Assembly (NCBI RefSeq): GCF_900659615.1
Contig: NZ_CAACUY010000043.1
Span: forward strand, 1 to 56,558
DNA length: 56,558 nt
Source of the DNA: Actinomadura fibrosa
GTDB lineage: Bacteria; Actinomycetota; Actinomycetes; Streptosporangiales; Streptosporangiaceae
Direction: 5' to 3'
The notes beneath the pieces were generated by a model. It had not been told where the DNA came from. It saw only the letters and a program-made list of their open reading frames with translations, and did no database searches. Made by a program: the position numbers and the translations under genes. How positions within the stretch are numbered: position 1 is the stretch's first letter; the number at the start of each line of letters is the position of its first letter. Below are positions 16,555 through 25,400 of the stretch, in pieces.

Positions 16555-17481
16555 TCAGGCGCAGTGCTCGTAGGTGCTGGTGTAGGTGACGCCGTCGATG
16601 GTGCCGCCCCATTTGACGCACTTGCTGGCGGCAGCGGCCTTCACTGGTCCGGCGTACCAGGTGAAGTCGCCCTTGTCGGACTTCGCCGTGGCGCCCTCGA
16701 CCTGGAGCGTCGCCGCCATCGCGGCCTTGGCGCCCTTGGGCTTGACGGTGACGACGCAGTTCTGCCCGGCGCCGTAGCCCAGGTAGACCCTGCCGAGGGT
16801 CGTGGCGCCCTTCTTCAGCACGGCTTCGTCGATCTTCGTGAAGCCGCTGCCGCACACCGACGCCACCGGATCGCTGGGGGCGCCCCCGCAGGCGGTCAGC
16901 GTCTGCGTCGGGTAGCCGAACTTCCTGCCCTCGAAGTAGGCGGGCAGCTGGGAGCCCGCGGAGTCGCGCAGCTCGTAGTGCAGGTGCGAGATGATGGCGT
17001 ACTTCGCGCTGGTGTTGCCGACCTGCCCGATCTGCTGCCCCTTGGCCACGGACGCGCCGACCGCGACGAGGCGCTTCTTCAGGTGCGCGTACCGGGTGAC
17101 GTAGCCGCCGGAATGCCGGATGTAGACCATGTTGCCGTAGCCGCTGGACGTGCTGTACTCCGACCGAATCACCGTCCCGGCCGCCGCGGCGACCACGGGC
17201 TTGCCGTTGTCGGCCTCGCCGGTGGTGCCCCAGTTGAAGTCGATCTCGTAGCCGGTGTGCGCCGAGCTCTTGTTCGAGCCCGTCCAGGTCTGCCCGCAGG
17301 GGAAGGGGAGCTGAAAGGTCGGCATGGCCGCGGCCGCCGCCGAGGCGGGTTTCGGGTCCCCGCCTCCCTGCACGGCCGCGACCACGCCCGCGGCGGCCAG
17401 CCCGGTGACCGCGACCGTTCCTCCGGCCGCGAGGACGATCTTGCGCCGCGCGCCGCCACCACGGGAACTGATGCGTCCCAT
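16555..17481 (-). CDS. Secreted M23 metallopeptidase (LytM-like)
   Basis: This 308-residue exported protein has an N-terminal basic-hydrophobic signal (ARRKIVLAAGG to about residue 37), a lysostaphin-like M23 domain (about 60-175) and a C-terminal domain of unknown type with several cysteines (TACGG, VCGSG, CVVTV, KCVKW, YEHCA). Zinc ligands fit His75 and Asp81 (AHTGYEID) and His168 (HLHYEL), with His133 (YAHLK) as catalytic partner. It would cut peptidoglycan cross-bridges. ATG 17481 is preferred with GAAGGA upstream; ATG 17490 is an alternative. Overlapping palindromes lie about 95 bp upstream. Confidence 0.88.
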   Translation of the reverse strand: MGRISSRGGGARRKIVLAAGGTVAVTGLAAAGVVAAVQGGGDPKPASAAAAAMPTFQLPFPCGQTWTGSNKSSAHTGYEIDFNWGTTGEADNGKPVVAAAAGTVIRSEYSTSSGYGNMVYIRHSGGYVTRYAHLKKRLVAVGASVAKGQQIGQVGNTSAKYAIISHLHYELRDSAGSQLPAYFEGRKFGYPTQTLTACGGAPSDPVASVCGSGFTKIDEAVLKKGATTLGRVYLGYGAGQNCVVTVKPKGAKAAMAATLQVEGATAKSDKGDFTWYAGPVKAAAASKCVKWGGTIDGVTYTSTYEHCA

Positions 17482-17571
17482 TTGCACCATCCTTCGGCTC
17501 TTTCCGTCCGAGTGGATGGTGATCCTCACGGCTGCGCCCCGGGCGCGCAAGAGGAAAGCGCGAAAGCAGGC

Positions 17572-17596
17572 CCCTGGCACTAGTGCCCTGGCACTA
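17572..17596. repeat. Tandem direct repeat and overlapping palindromes upstream of the M23 gene
   Basis: CCCTGGCACTA occurs twice with a 14-bp period (17572-17582 and 17586-17596). The junction makes a perfect 12-bp palindrome, GGCACTAGTGCC (17576-17587). It lies between the pfkB stop (17602) and the M23 start, so it is placed as an operator for M23 or a small 3' structure of pfkB. Confidence 0.45.
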
Positions 17597-17601
17597 CCGG
17601 C

Positions 17602-18492
17602 TCATGTGGCGGTTCTGAGCTCCTCCTTGGTCGGGGGGTCGGCGCCGGGGCGGGTGCAGGTGATCGCGGCGGAGGCCAGCGCGTCCGCGAGAGGGGCTGA
17701 CAACGTTGTCTCGTCTGCTCGGGCGAGGCCGTTGCGATCCAATAGCCCACCGGCCAGCAGGCCCGACAGCAGGCCGGACATGAAGGCGTCGCCCGCGCCG
17801 ACCGTGTCCACGACCTCGACCTTCGGGGCCGGACGCTCAATCTGGCCGGACGCGGTGACCGCGACACAGCCACGCGCGCCCCGCGTCACGACGACGAGCG
17901 CCGGACCGAGGCCGTGCCAGCGGTGCGCAACCTCCACGGGATCGTCGTCCGGATAGAGCCAGCCGAGATCCTCGTCGCTGGCCTTGACGACGTCGCTGAG
18001 CCCGATCTGGCGTTCGACCCGCGTCCGCTCGGACGCGCGGTCGCCCAGCAGCGGCGGCCTGATGTTGGGGTCGTAGCTCACCACGGGCGCCGCGGCCATC
18101 GCCGCCTCGACCGGTCCGGCGGCCATCGCCGCCGCGAGGGAACCCGTGTGCAGGACGGCCGTGTCCGGCGGCACGTCGAGCGCGGGCACGTCCCAGGAGA
18201 TCGCGAAGTCGTAGGACGGGACGCCCGCGCCGTCCACCGTCACCACGGCGAGCGGCGTGAACAGCGCCGGATGCACGGTCGGCGCCACGCCGGCGGCCGT
18301 CAGGTGCCCGGTGACCAGGCGGCCGAACGCGTCGTCGCCGAGGGTGGTCACGAGCGTCACGGGGTTCCCGAGCCGGCCGAGGCCGACGGCGATGTTGGCG
18401 GGCCCGCCGCCGGGATCAGCACGGAAACGGCGTCCGTCGGATTCCGCCACGAGATCGACGAGAGCCTCACCGACCACCACGATCCGGGCCAT
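17602..18492 (-). CDS. PfkB-family sugar kinase (fructokinase-like)
   Basis: This 296-residue ribokinase-fold kinase has VVGEALVDLV at the N-terminus, the substrate-binding DPGGGPANIAVGLGRLG block and the C-terminal catalytic signature DTVGAGDAFMSGLL, with Asp of GAGD as base. The sequence is closest in style to fructokinases. It lies 16 bp downstream of the manA gene. With ManA it would make fructose-6-phosphate and interconvert it with mannose-6-phosphate. ATG 18492 follows GAGGAGGGG. A perfect 12-bp LacI-type operator lies inside its 3' coding region at 17699-17710. Confidence 0.88.
   Translation of the reverse strand: MARIVVVGEALVDLVAESDGRRFRADPGGGPANIAVGLGRLGNPVTLVTTLGDDAFGRLVTGHLTAAGVAPTVHPALFTPLAVVTVDGAGVPSYDFAISWDVPALDVPPDTAVLHTGSLAAAMAAGPVEAAMAAAPVVSYDPNIRPPLLGDRASERTRVERQIGLSDVVKASDEDLGWLYPDDDPVEVAHRWHGLGPALVVVTRGARGCVAVTASGQIERPAPKVEVVDTVGAGDAFMSGLLSGLLAGGLLDRNGLARADETTLSAPLADALASAAITCTRPGADPPTKEELRTAT
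17699..17710. promoter_or_regulatory. Perfect LacI-type operator inside pfkB
   Basis: GACAACGTTGTC is a perfect 12-bp palindrome and is identical to the site between manA and lacI (19584-19595), about 1.9 kb away. It lies in codons encoding ETTLS near the pfkB C-terminus. Confidence 0.5.
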
Positions 18493-18508
18493 CACCCCTC
18501 CTCAGCGG

Positions 18509-19528
18509 TCACGGCGCCGGAGGCAGGCACCGCAGGACCTCGACGTCGCCGCGCACCGTCGCCGGCCCCGCCCCGTAGGGGACGAGGACGGTCTGCCCGG
18601 CCCGGAGGGACACGATGCCATCCGCGCCGCGCAGTTCACCGGAGCCGCGCAGCACGATCAACACCGCGAAGCCCGGATCGAGTTCCGCGCCCTCACCGGC
18701 GAGCTCGGCGCGGAAGAACGGGTCGGCGCCCTCGGGCCACACCCGCCGCACACCGGGCCGCGACTCGGGCAGTTCGGACGGCCGCCGGACGAGCCGTCCG
18801 ACCTCCTCGGCGTGGTGCCCGCGCCCGTCCACGCACTGGACGGCGGTGTCCCAGCCGAGCCGCAGGTCCGCGTCCGCGCCCGCCGGCAGGAAGCCCTCCC
18901 ACTCGATCATGATGCTGAAGTCGGTCGGCTCCTGGACCTCCACGAGGAAGACCCCGGCGTCGATGGCGTGCGGCAGCCCGGCCGGGATCAGCACGGCGTC
19001 GCCCGGGCGGACCGCCACCTCGTTCATCTCGCCCAGCATCGCCGCGCCGTTCTGCGTGCGGATCCACTCGCGCAGCCGGTCGTCCCCGACGTCCTCGCGG
19101 AACCCGAGGTGGACGCGCCCCTCGCCGCCGTCCGGCACGTCCATCACAAGCCACGCCTCGGTCTTGCCGAACACGCTGCCGAGGTGGTCGCGCGCGAACT
19201 CCCGGGTCGGGTGGACGTGCACCGGAAGCCGCTGACCGGCGTCGAGCAGCTTCACGAGCAGCGCCGGAGACTCCCCCCACGCACGAACATGCTCCGGCCC
19301 GAGCCATCCGTCCGGATCCTCGGCGATCGCCGCCCGCAGCGACCGCCCGTCAGGCAGGAAGGTCAGCCCCACGTCACCTCCGAATCGGCTGGTCGCCGAC
19401 CCGACCCAGTCCTCGGGACGGTACTCGTCGGGCGGTGGCGCACCCCGGAAACGGCCGATATTGGCGCCGCCCCGGTAGAAGTGCCGGGGCTGGTTGGCGG
19501 GCAGGGCGATGGGGCGGAGCTCAGGCAT
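18509..19528 (-). CDS. manA: Mannose-6-phosphate isomerase, class I
   Basis: This 339-residue cupin-fold zinc enzyme interconverts mannose-6-phosphate and fructose-6-phosphate. Zinc-site motifs are visible: QRLPVHVHPTREFARDHLGS (two His), KTEAWLVMD (Glu) and the later PAGLPHAI (His). The C-terminal cupin half ends LRAGQTVLVPYGAGP. It is the first gene of a two-gene operon with pfkB, divergent from lacI, with a LacI-type operator overlapping a consensus -35 element just upstream. Confidence 0.9.
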   Translation of the reverse strand: MPELRPIALPANQPRHFYRGGANIGRFRGAPPPDEYRPEDWVGSATSRFGGDVGLTFLPDGRSLRAAIAEDPDGWLGPEHVRAWGESPALLVKLLDAGQRLPVHVHPTREFARDHLGSVFGKTEAWLVMDVPDGGEGRVHLGFREDVGDDRLREWIRTQNGAAMLGEMNEVAVRPGDAVLIPAGLPHAIDAGVFLVEVQEPTDFSIMIEWEGFLPAGADADLRLGWDTAVQCVDGRGHHAEEVGRLVRRPSELPESRPGVRRVWPEGADPFFRAELAGEGAELDPGFAVLIVLRGSGELRGADGIVSLRAGQTVLVPYGAGPATVRGDVEVLRCLPPAP

Positions 19529-19583
19529 TCGTCCTCGAACGGGGCTGGTCGGATGACGTCACGCCCCACCCTCCCCGCGCCGA

Positions 19584-19597
19584 GACAACGTTGTCAA
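19584..19597 (-). promoter_or_regulatory. LacI operator overlapping the manA -35 element
   Basis: GACAACGTTGTC (19584-19595) is a perfect palindrome. On the minus strand the same bases extend to TTGACA (19592-19597), a consensus -35 hexamer. With an 18-bp spacer the weak -10 GAGGGT follows. A repressor bound here would block manA-pfkB transcription. Confidence 0.65.
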
Positions 19598-19682
19598 GAT
19601 TCAGCCGAGATGATCCACCCGTACGGCCATCCAAACCTCGCAGTACACGCGACGAGCCGCAGTGATCGTCCTTAAGCTGGCT

Positions 19683-19694
19683 GATAACGTTGTC
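19683..19694. promoter_or_regulatory. Second LacI-type operator
   Basis: GATAACGTTGTC differs from the perfect palindrome by one base. It is nearer the lacI gene and suggests autoregulation or looping with the site at 19584. Confidence 0.6.
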
Positions 19695-19842
19695 GGGGCG
19701 CTGCGATCGCATGCGAAGCCAGATCCGAGCTTGCGAGGATCTGATCGCGCAGTGAGCCGCCAGGCGAGCCGAAGCGATGCGGCGATCGCCGCAACGCCCG
19801 TTGAAGGAACGCGCGCCAGCGCGTGACGCCAAGGGCGGTGCA

Positions 19843-20892
19843 ATGAAACAACGACCTACGATTTCGGATGTGGCGGCCTTGGCGGGGGTCAGTCCGAAGA
19901 CGGTGTCGCGGGTGATCAACAATGAGCCGAACGTGCGGCCGGAGCTGGTCGAGCGGGTGCTCGCGGCGATCGGTGAGCTGGGGTTCCGGCGGAACGCGAT
20001 GGCGAGTTCGCTGCGGTCGGGGCGGGAGACAGCGACGATCGGGCTGATCATCGAGGATCTGGCGAATCCGTTCTACTCGACGATCGCGGCGGAGGTGGCG
20101 CGGGTCGCGCGGGCGCATGACACGCATCTGATCACGGTCAGTTCGGAGGAGGATCCCGAGCTGGAGCAGCGGCAGTTCGCGCAGTTGTGCCAGCGCCGGG
20201 TGGACGGGCTGGTCATCGTCCCGGCGGGCGCCGACCATTCCTACACGCGGCCGGAGGCGGAGATGGGCATGCGGATGGTCTTCCTGGACCGTCCGCCGTC
20301 GGGCATCCTCGCCGACAGCGTCCTGGTGGACAACGCGGCGGGTGCGCGGGCGGGGATCGGGAGCCTGCTGGCGGACGGGCACCGCCGGATCGGCGTGATC
20401 GTCGACTCGCCGGCGATCCATACGGCGCGGGAGCGGCTGGCCGGGGTGCGGACGGCGCTGGCGGGCGCGGGCGTCCCCTATGACGATTCGCTGGTCAGGG
20501 CGGGTGTCGGTGATCCGGAGGGGGCCGCGCGCGCGGTCGCCGCGATGCTGGACGCGGACGATCCGCCGACGGCGTTCTTCACCGGCAACAACCGGATCAC
20601 CGTCGGCGCGGTGCGGGAGCTGTTCCGGCGGGGTTCGGGCGCGGCGCTGATGGGGTTCGACGACTTCGAGCTGTCCGCGCTGATGCCGCGGCCGCTGACC
20701 GTGATCGCCTATGACGTGCGGGAGCTCGGCCGCGCCGCCGCCGTCCGGTTGTTCGAGCGGATCGGCGGCGACGCGTCGTGGCCGTCCGAGATCACGATCC
20801 CCACTCGCCTCGTCCGGCGGGGCGTGGAAGCGGGCGGCGACCGCGCGAGCCGGGTCAGGCCGGTTGCAGGCCCGGGTTCCCGTTCTCGGTGA
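19843..20892 (+). CDS. LacI-family transcriptional regulator
   Basis: This 349-residue repressor has an N-terminal LacI helix-turn-helix (residues about 5-60: TISDVAALAGVSPKTVSRVI) with hinge, and a periplasmic-binding-like sugar-sensing core (GLIIEDLANPFYSTIAAEVA, VDGLVIVPAG, VFLDRPP, MGFDDFELS). ATG 19843 is fixed by the conserved start of the DNA-binding domain. It should bind GACAACGTTGTC sites. Its last 38 bp overlap the convergent phoD-like gene end. The inducer is probably a sugar phosphate or free sugar of the mannose/fructose/rhamnose type. Confidence 0.92.
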   Translation: MKQRPTISDVAALAGVSPKTVSRVINNEPNVRPELVERVLAAIGELGFRRNAMASSLRSGRETATIGLIIEDLANPFYSTIAAEVARVARAHDTHLITVSSEEDPELEQRQFAQLCQRRVDGLVIVPAGADHSYTRPEAEMGMRMVFLDRPPSGILADSVLVDNAAGARAGIGSLLADGHRRIGVIVDSPAIHTARERLAGVRTALAGAGVPYDDSLVRAGVGDPEGAARAVAAMLDADDPPTAFFTGNNRITVGAVRELFRRGSGAALMGFDDFELSALMPRPLTVIAYDVRELGRAAAVRLFERIGGDASWPSEITIPTRLVRRGVEAGGDRASRVRPVAGPGSRSR

Positions 20893-22450
20893 CGAAGCTG
20901 GTCCGCGTGCTCACGGGCGCGCCCGGTCTCGTCACGTAGGGCAGGACGCGGAAGTCGGCGCGGCACGCGTCCTTGGTGAGCGTGCACCGGACGTAGCCGC
21001 GCTGGTAGCTGGTGAACCTGATGTGCTCGTTGGCGTCCAGGAGGTTCTGGCCGCTCGGGTCGAGGTCCGTCCCGTCCATCTTGGTGGAGATGGACGTGCC
21101 GACGAATTCGACGCCGACGGTGCGGGAGCCGGGGTCGTCGAAGTCCAGTTTCAGGTCGGCCGCCATGTGCCGGTGCATGTCGCCCGTGAGGACGACGGGG
21201 TTCCGGATCCTCCGTTCGGCGAGTTCGGTGAACAGCCGGTCGCGGGCGGGTTTGTAGCCGTCCCAGAAGTCCATGACGAAGGCGCGGCCGTCGCCCGGCA
21301 CGGTGTCGACCTGGGTGACGGGGATCTGCTGCGGGATGATGTTCCAGGTCGCGGACGACCGCTCCAGGCCGTCGAAGAGCCATCTCTCCTGGGCGTCGCC
21401 GAGGACGGTCCGGCCGGGCAGCAGCCGGTCGGCGCAGTCGCCGGTCTTGTCGCCGCAGGCCTGGTCGTCGCGGTACTGGCGGGTGTCGAGGATGTGGAAG
21501 CGCGCCATCCTGCCGTAGTCGAGGGAGCGGTAGAGGCGTCCTTGCGGGCCTTTCGGCCTGTTGGGCAGGCGCAGCGGGAGGTGCTCGTAGTACGCCTGGA
21601 ACGCGGCGGCCTTGCGCTGCCGGAACGCTGCGGGGTCGGTGCCCGGGTCCTTGCCGTAGTCGCCGGCCCAGTTGTCGTCGATCTCGTGGTCGTCCCAGAC
21701 GACGGCCCACGGGTGGGCCTGGTGCGCGGCGATGATGTCGGCGTCGTAGTGGTGGAGGGCGTGCCGGAGGCGGTATTGGGTGAGGTCGTACGGTTCGGCC
21801 CGCACTTCGGCGGGCAGCGCGACGCCCCGTACGCCGCCGGACGCGTCGATCGGGTTCTCGTAGATGTAGTCGCCGAGGTGGAAGACGATGTCGATGTCCT
21901 CCGCCGCGAGGTGCCGGTAGGCGGTGTAGAAGCCCTCGAACCATGCCTGGCAGGAGACGAACCCGAAGTTCAAGGCCTTGAGGGGCGCCCATGGCGGCGG
22001 GGCCGTCCTGGTGCGGCCCACGGGGCTGTCGGCGCCGTGGACGCGGAACCGGTAGAAGTACTCGCGTCCCGGCTTGAGCCCGTTCACCTCGACGTGGACG
22101 GAGTGCGCCAGTTCGGGGACGGCGTAGGTCCGTCCGCGTCGGACGATCGTGCGGAACCGGTCGTCGGCGGCGACCTCCCAGGTCACTTCGACCTTGCGGG
22201 CGGGCATGCCTCCGGCGCCGTCCGGGGCCAGCGGTTCGGGGGCGAGCCGCGTCCACAGGACGACGCCGGTCGGCCACGGGTCGCCGGAGGCGACGCCGAG
22301 CGCGAACGGGTCGGACCGGAACGCGGGCGCCGCCCACGCGCGGCTCGGTGAGAAGCCCGCCGCGGCGGCGGAGAGGGCGAGGGCGCCGCCGGACAGCAGC
22401 AGGCCCCGCCGTCCCATCGCCGGGCCGGACGGTCGCTGGGCACTGGACAT
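20855..22450 (-). CDS. phoD: PhoD-type alkaline phosphatase / phosphodiesterase, copy 1
   Basis: This 531-residue Tat-exported metallophosphatase has a signal with GRRGLLLSGGALALSAAAAG, an N-terminal Fn3-like PhoD domain (FALGVASGDPWPTGVVLWTR) and a catalytic domain with FVSCQAWFEGFYTAY, HLGDYIYE, WDDHEIDDNW and VLTGDMHRHMA metal-binding motifs. It would release phosphate from extracellular phosphodiesters such as teichoic acids. ATG 22450 gives correct spacing to GAGGAG; ATG 22456 abuts it. It lies 39 bp after the GH106 gene in the same direction, so it is probably the last gene of the glycoside operon. Confidence 0.9.
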   Translation of the reverse strand: MSSAQRPSGPAMGRRGLLLSGGALALSAAAAGFSPSRAWAAPAFRSDPFALGVASGDPWPTGVVLWTRLAPEPLAPDGAGGMPARKVEVTWEVAADDRFRTIVRRGRTYAVPELAHSVHVEVNGLKPGREYFYRFRVHGADSPVGRTRTAPPPWAPLKALNFGFVSCQAWFEGFYTAYRHLAAEDIDIVFHLGDYIYENPIDASGGVRGVALPAEVRAEPYDLTQYRLRHALHHYDADIIAAHQAHPWAVVWDDHEIDDNWAGDYGKDPGTDPAAFRQRKAAAFQAYYEHLPLRLPNRPKGPQGRLYRSLDYGRMARFHILDTRQYRDDQACGDKTGDCADRLLPGRTVLGDAQERWLFDGLERSSATWNIIPQQIPVTQVDTVPGDGRAFVMDFWDGYKPARDRLFTELAERRIRNPVVLTGDMHRHMAADLKLDFDDPGSRTVGVEFVGTSISTKMDGTDLDPSGQNLLDANEHIRFTSYQRGYVRCTLTKDACRADFRVLPYVTRPGAPVSTRTSFVTENGNPGLQPA

Positions 22451-22489
22451 GCACATCTCCTCGTGTGGGGGGCGAAGGAGTCGCGGGGA

Positions 22490-25400
22490 TCAGGTGTTCT
22501 CGCGCAGCCGGAGGGTGACCGGGCCGAACAGGCCGGACGTGCGCTGACCTGGGAAGACGAAGTGGGTCGGGCTCACGTCGTCGAGGTAGGGCGCGAGCGT
22601 CCCGCAGACGAGGACCTCGATCTCGTTGGGTCCCGGACGGAGCGCCGGGCCGACGTCGAAGCGGTACGGCGCGCAGATCCGCGTCCCGGCCGGCGTGCCG
22701 TTGACCGTGACCTCGGCGGTGCCGCGGACCCGGCCCAGGTCGAGGGTCGCCGTTCCCGGGACCGGGTCGGCGGGGAGGTCGAAGCGGCGGCGGTAGCGGA
22801 CGGCGCCGCTGAAGCCGGCGAGGCCCGCGTCCTCCCAGTCGCCGAGCCCGATCGTGCCTGGTCCGGCGGTGAACCGGACGGGGCCGCCGAGCATCGCGCC
22901 GCCGCGGTGTCCCGGCAGTGTCCGGACGCGCAACGTCACCGACCGGACGCCTGTGAGGCCCTGCGCCAGAGCGATCTCGACGGACGGCGCCAGTTCGTCG
23001 CCCGTGATGTGCGGATCGAGCGGGCGGCCGTCGATGTGGGCCTCCACCAGTTCGCCGTGCAGGTCCAGCGCTATGCGGGTCGTGCCCGGGGGCACGGTGA
23101 AGCGCAGGCGTTCGACGCGGGGTTCCGCGTCCGGTTCGGCGAGGCGGGTGGGGAGGACGGCGTCCGGGGACGGGTCGTCCTCCAGCCAGGACGCGCCGGG
23201 CAGCGGGTGCGGGCGGCGGTGGAGGTGCAGCGCGGCCGGGTCGCCGTGCTGGCGACGGCTCGGCGTGACGGCCACGGGGGCGCCGTCACGCTCCGCCGCC
23301 CAACCGGGGCCCGAGACCGCGGCGCCGTCCACGAGGACGGCGGGCGGCGTCGTGCCCTCGGTCAGCTCCACCCTCACCTCGCGCCCGCCGGGGACGTCGT
23401 ACCGGCCGACGCGCGGGACCGCGTGCTCCGCGTACGGGTCGAAGCCGCCTTGGCGGCCGACCTCCGCGCCGTCCACCAGGACGCGGCACGGCGCGGCGGA
23501 CGCGACCTGGAGCACCGTCGCGGTGCCGGACAGGGGTGCGGTGAACGTCACGCGCGCTCCCGGGACGCCCGGGCCCGCGACCGTCATCCACTCCGGCCGC
23601 CGATACCGCTCGGTATCGGTGACGACGGCGAGGTGGGCGCGGAGCCGGACGTCCTCGTCGGGGACGAGCCGCAGTTCGACGTCGTGCTCGCCCGCCGGGA
23701 TGCGGGCTTCGGCGATCGCCAGGTAACCGTGGTCGTCGAGGGGGACGTCCACGCCGTCTACCCGGAGGGTCTTCGCCGCTGCCGCGCCTATGGCCGGGAA
23801 GCCGCCGTCGGTAGGCACGTCCAAGCGCGCGCGGAAGATGACCGTCTCCCCTGCCGGGATGTCGCCGAAGTCGAGGAACTCCTCAGGGACGTGTCCTTTG
23901 GGCCCAAGGAAGGTGCGGTGGACCGTGTCCTTGCGGATGCCGCGCGAGTCGGAGTAGACGGCGGGCTGCCATCGTCCATCCGAAGCCCGCGACCAGACGC
24001 CGTGCGGGCCGAACGTGGCGTGGGCCTCCGTCCAGGTGGCGTCGCCCGCCACCTTGTGGAGGAGTTTCCAGCATTCCAGTGGCACTTCGGCGCCGGCCGG
24101 GCGGGCGAAGTCGCCCCAGGCGTTGTCCAGGGTCGGGACCGTCTCCATCGTCCAGGACGGACCGAACTCTATGACGCTCTCCGCGCCCGCTGCGGCCGGT
24201 GCGCCCGGTGCGACCGCGGAGGCCGGTGCGACCGGCTCGTCCGGGCCGCCCGGGAAGATCAGCAGCGCCGCCGGGCCGTCGTCGAAGGGGACGACCACCT
24301 CGACCTCGCGGTCGCCGACCGCCCGCGTGGGGAGCGGCCGGAGCGGTCCGCCGAACAGGCTCGCCAGGTAGGCGGGGCCGGTGACGTCCCGGACCCGCAG
24401 CGGCATGTCGCGCAGGTAGCGGCCGGGGTCGAAGTCGTAGGACACGTCGAGCCAGCCGAGGTCGATCCCGCGTTCGTCGGGACGGCCCACCGACACGCGG
24501 CTGGCCATGGACGCGGCGGCGGTCACGAACACGACGGTCGCGCCGTCGATCTCGCGGACCAGCGCGGGCACCGGGGCGTCCACCCGCCGCTCGCCGTCGA
24601 GGACCAGGGCGTCCGCGTCCGGTACCGCCTCCAGGAGTTCGCGCAGCCGCGCCACCGCCTCGCCAGCGCCCGGGTCGCCGACTCCGTGCCGGGGCGGCGG
24701 GCCGATCGCGATGACGCGTCCGCCAGACTCGGCCAGGGCGATCAGCCGCCGCGCCGTCTCGCCTTCCAGAACGGTGCAGGCAGGGAGCAGGATGGTGCGG
24801 TACGACTCGTCCGCGACCTCCAGCCGCCCGTTCAGGACCTTGCCCCGCTGGACGGAGTCGTCGTCCACCACGTCGGCGTCCACACGGAGCCGGTCGAGGA
24901 CGCCCGGGACCATCCGGAACCAGGCCATATCGCCGACGAGGGCGCGGTAGGTGTCCTGGGCGAGCGCGGCGGACGCGTCGACGCCGTCCAGCCGCGTCCC
25001 CGCCTGCGCCGTCGCGGTGGGGAACAGGACGGCGACGTCGCACACGTGCCGTCCCAGCGACAGCGCCGCGCAGAGCCGGGCGACCGCGTCGGCGAACACG
25101 CGGTGGTGGCGCCAGTACGGCTGCCTCCAGTCGGTGGACGGCGGCGCCCACTCCCACCAGCCCGCCTTGGTCGAGTAGTAGACCGCGTGGGGGTTGTAGA
25201 GGGTGGCGCCCGCGCGCAGCCACGGGAGCAGCCAGTCGAACGTCTCCTCCAGGGTCCCGCCCCACCCGCTGGAGTGGAACGCCTCGATCCAGACGCGGTC
25301 GCGCCCGTAGAGATGCGCGAGGGACGAGTGGATGCGGGCGTCCCCGTGGTGGTCCGAGCCCGGCGCGCCGAACCAGCGGTGGGTGCGGGCGTAGTCGGCG

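Larger units (their letters stand above)
19529..19842. promoter_or_regulatory. manA-lacI divergent control region
   Basis: This 314-bp gap contains two LacI-type palindromes (19584-19595 and 19683-19694, centres 99 bp apart), of which the first overlaps a TTGACA -35 hexamer facing manA. The rest is moderately GC-rich, with no credible gene. Confidence 0.6.

Noticed and set aside
17482..17570. Possible ydaO-type (c-di-AMP) riboswitch before the M23 peptidase
   Set aside because: Such switches often precede actinobacterial cell-wall hydrolases, but the leader is too short and I could not find the conserved core.
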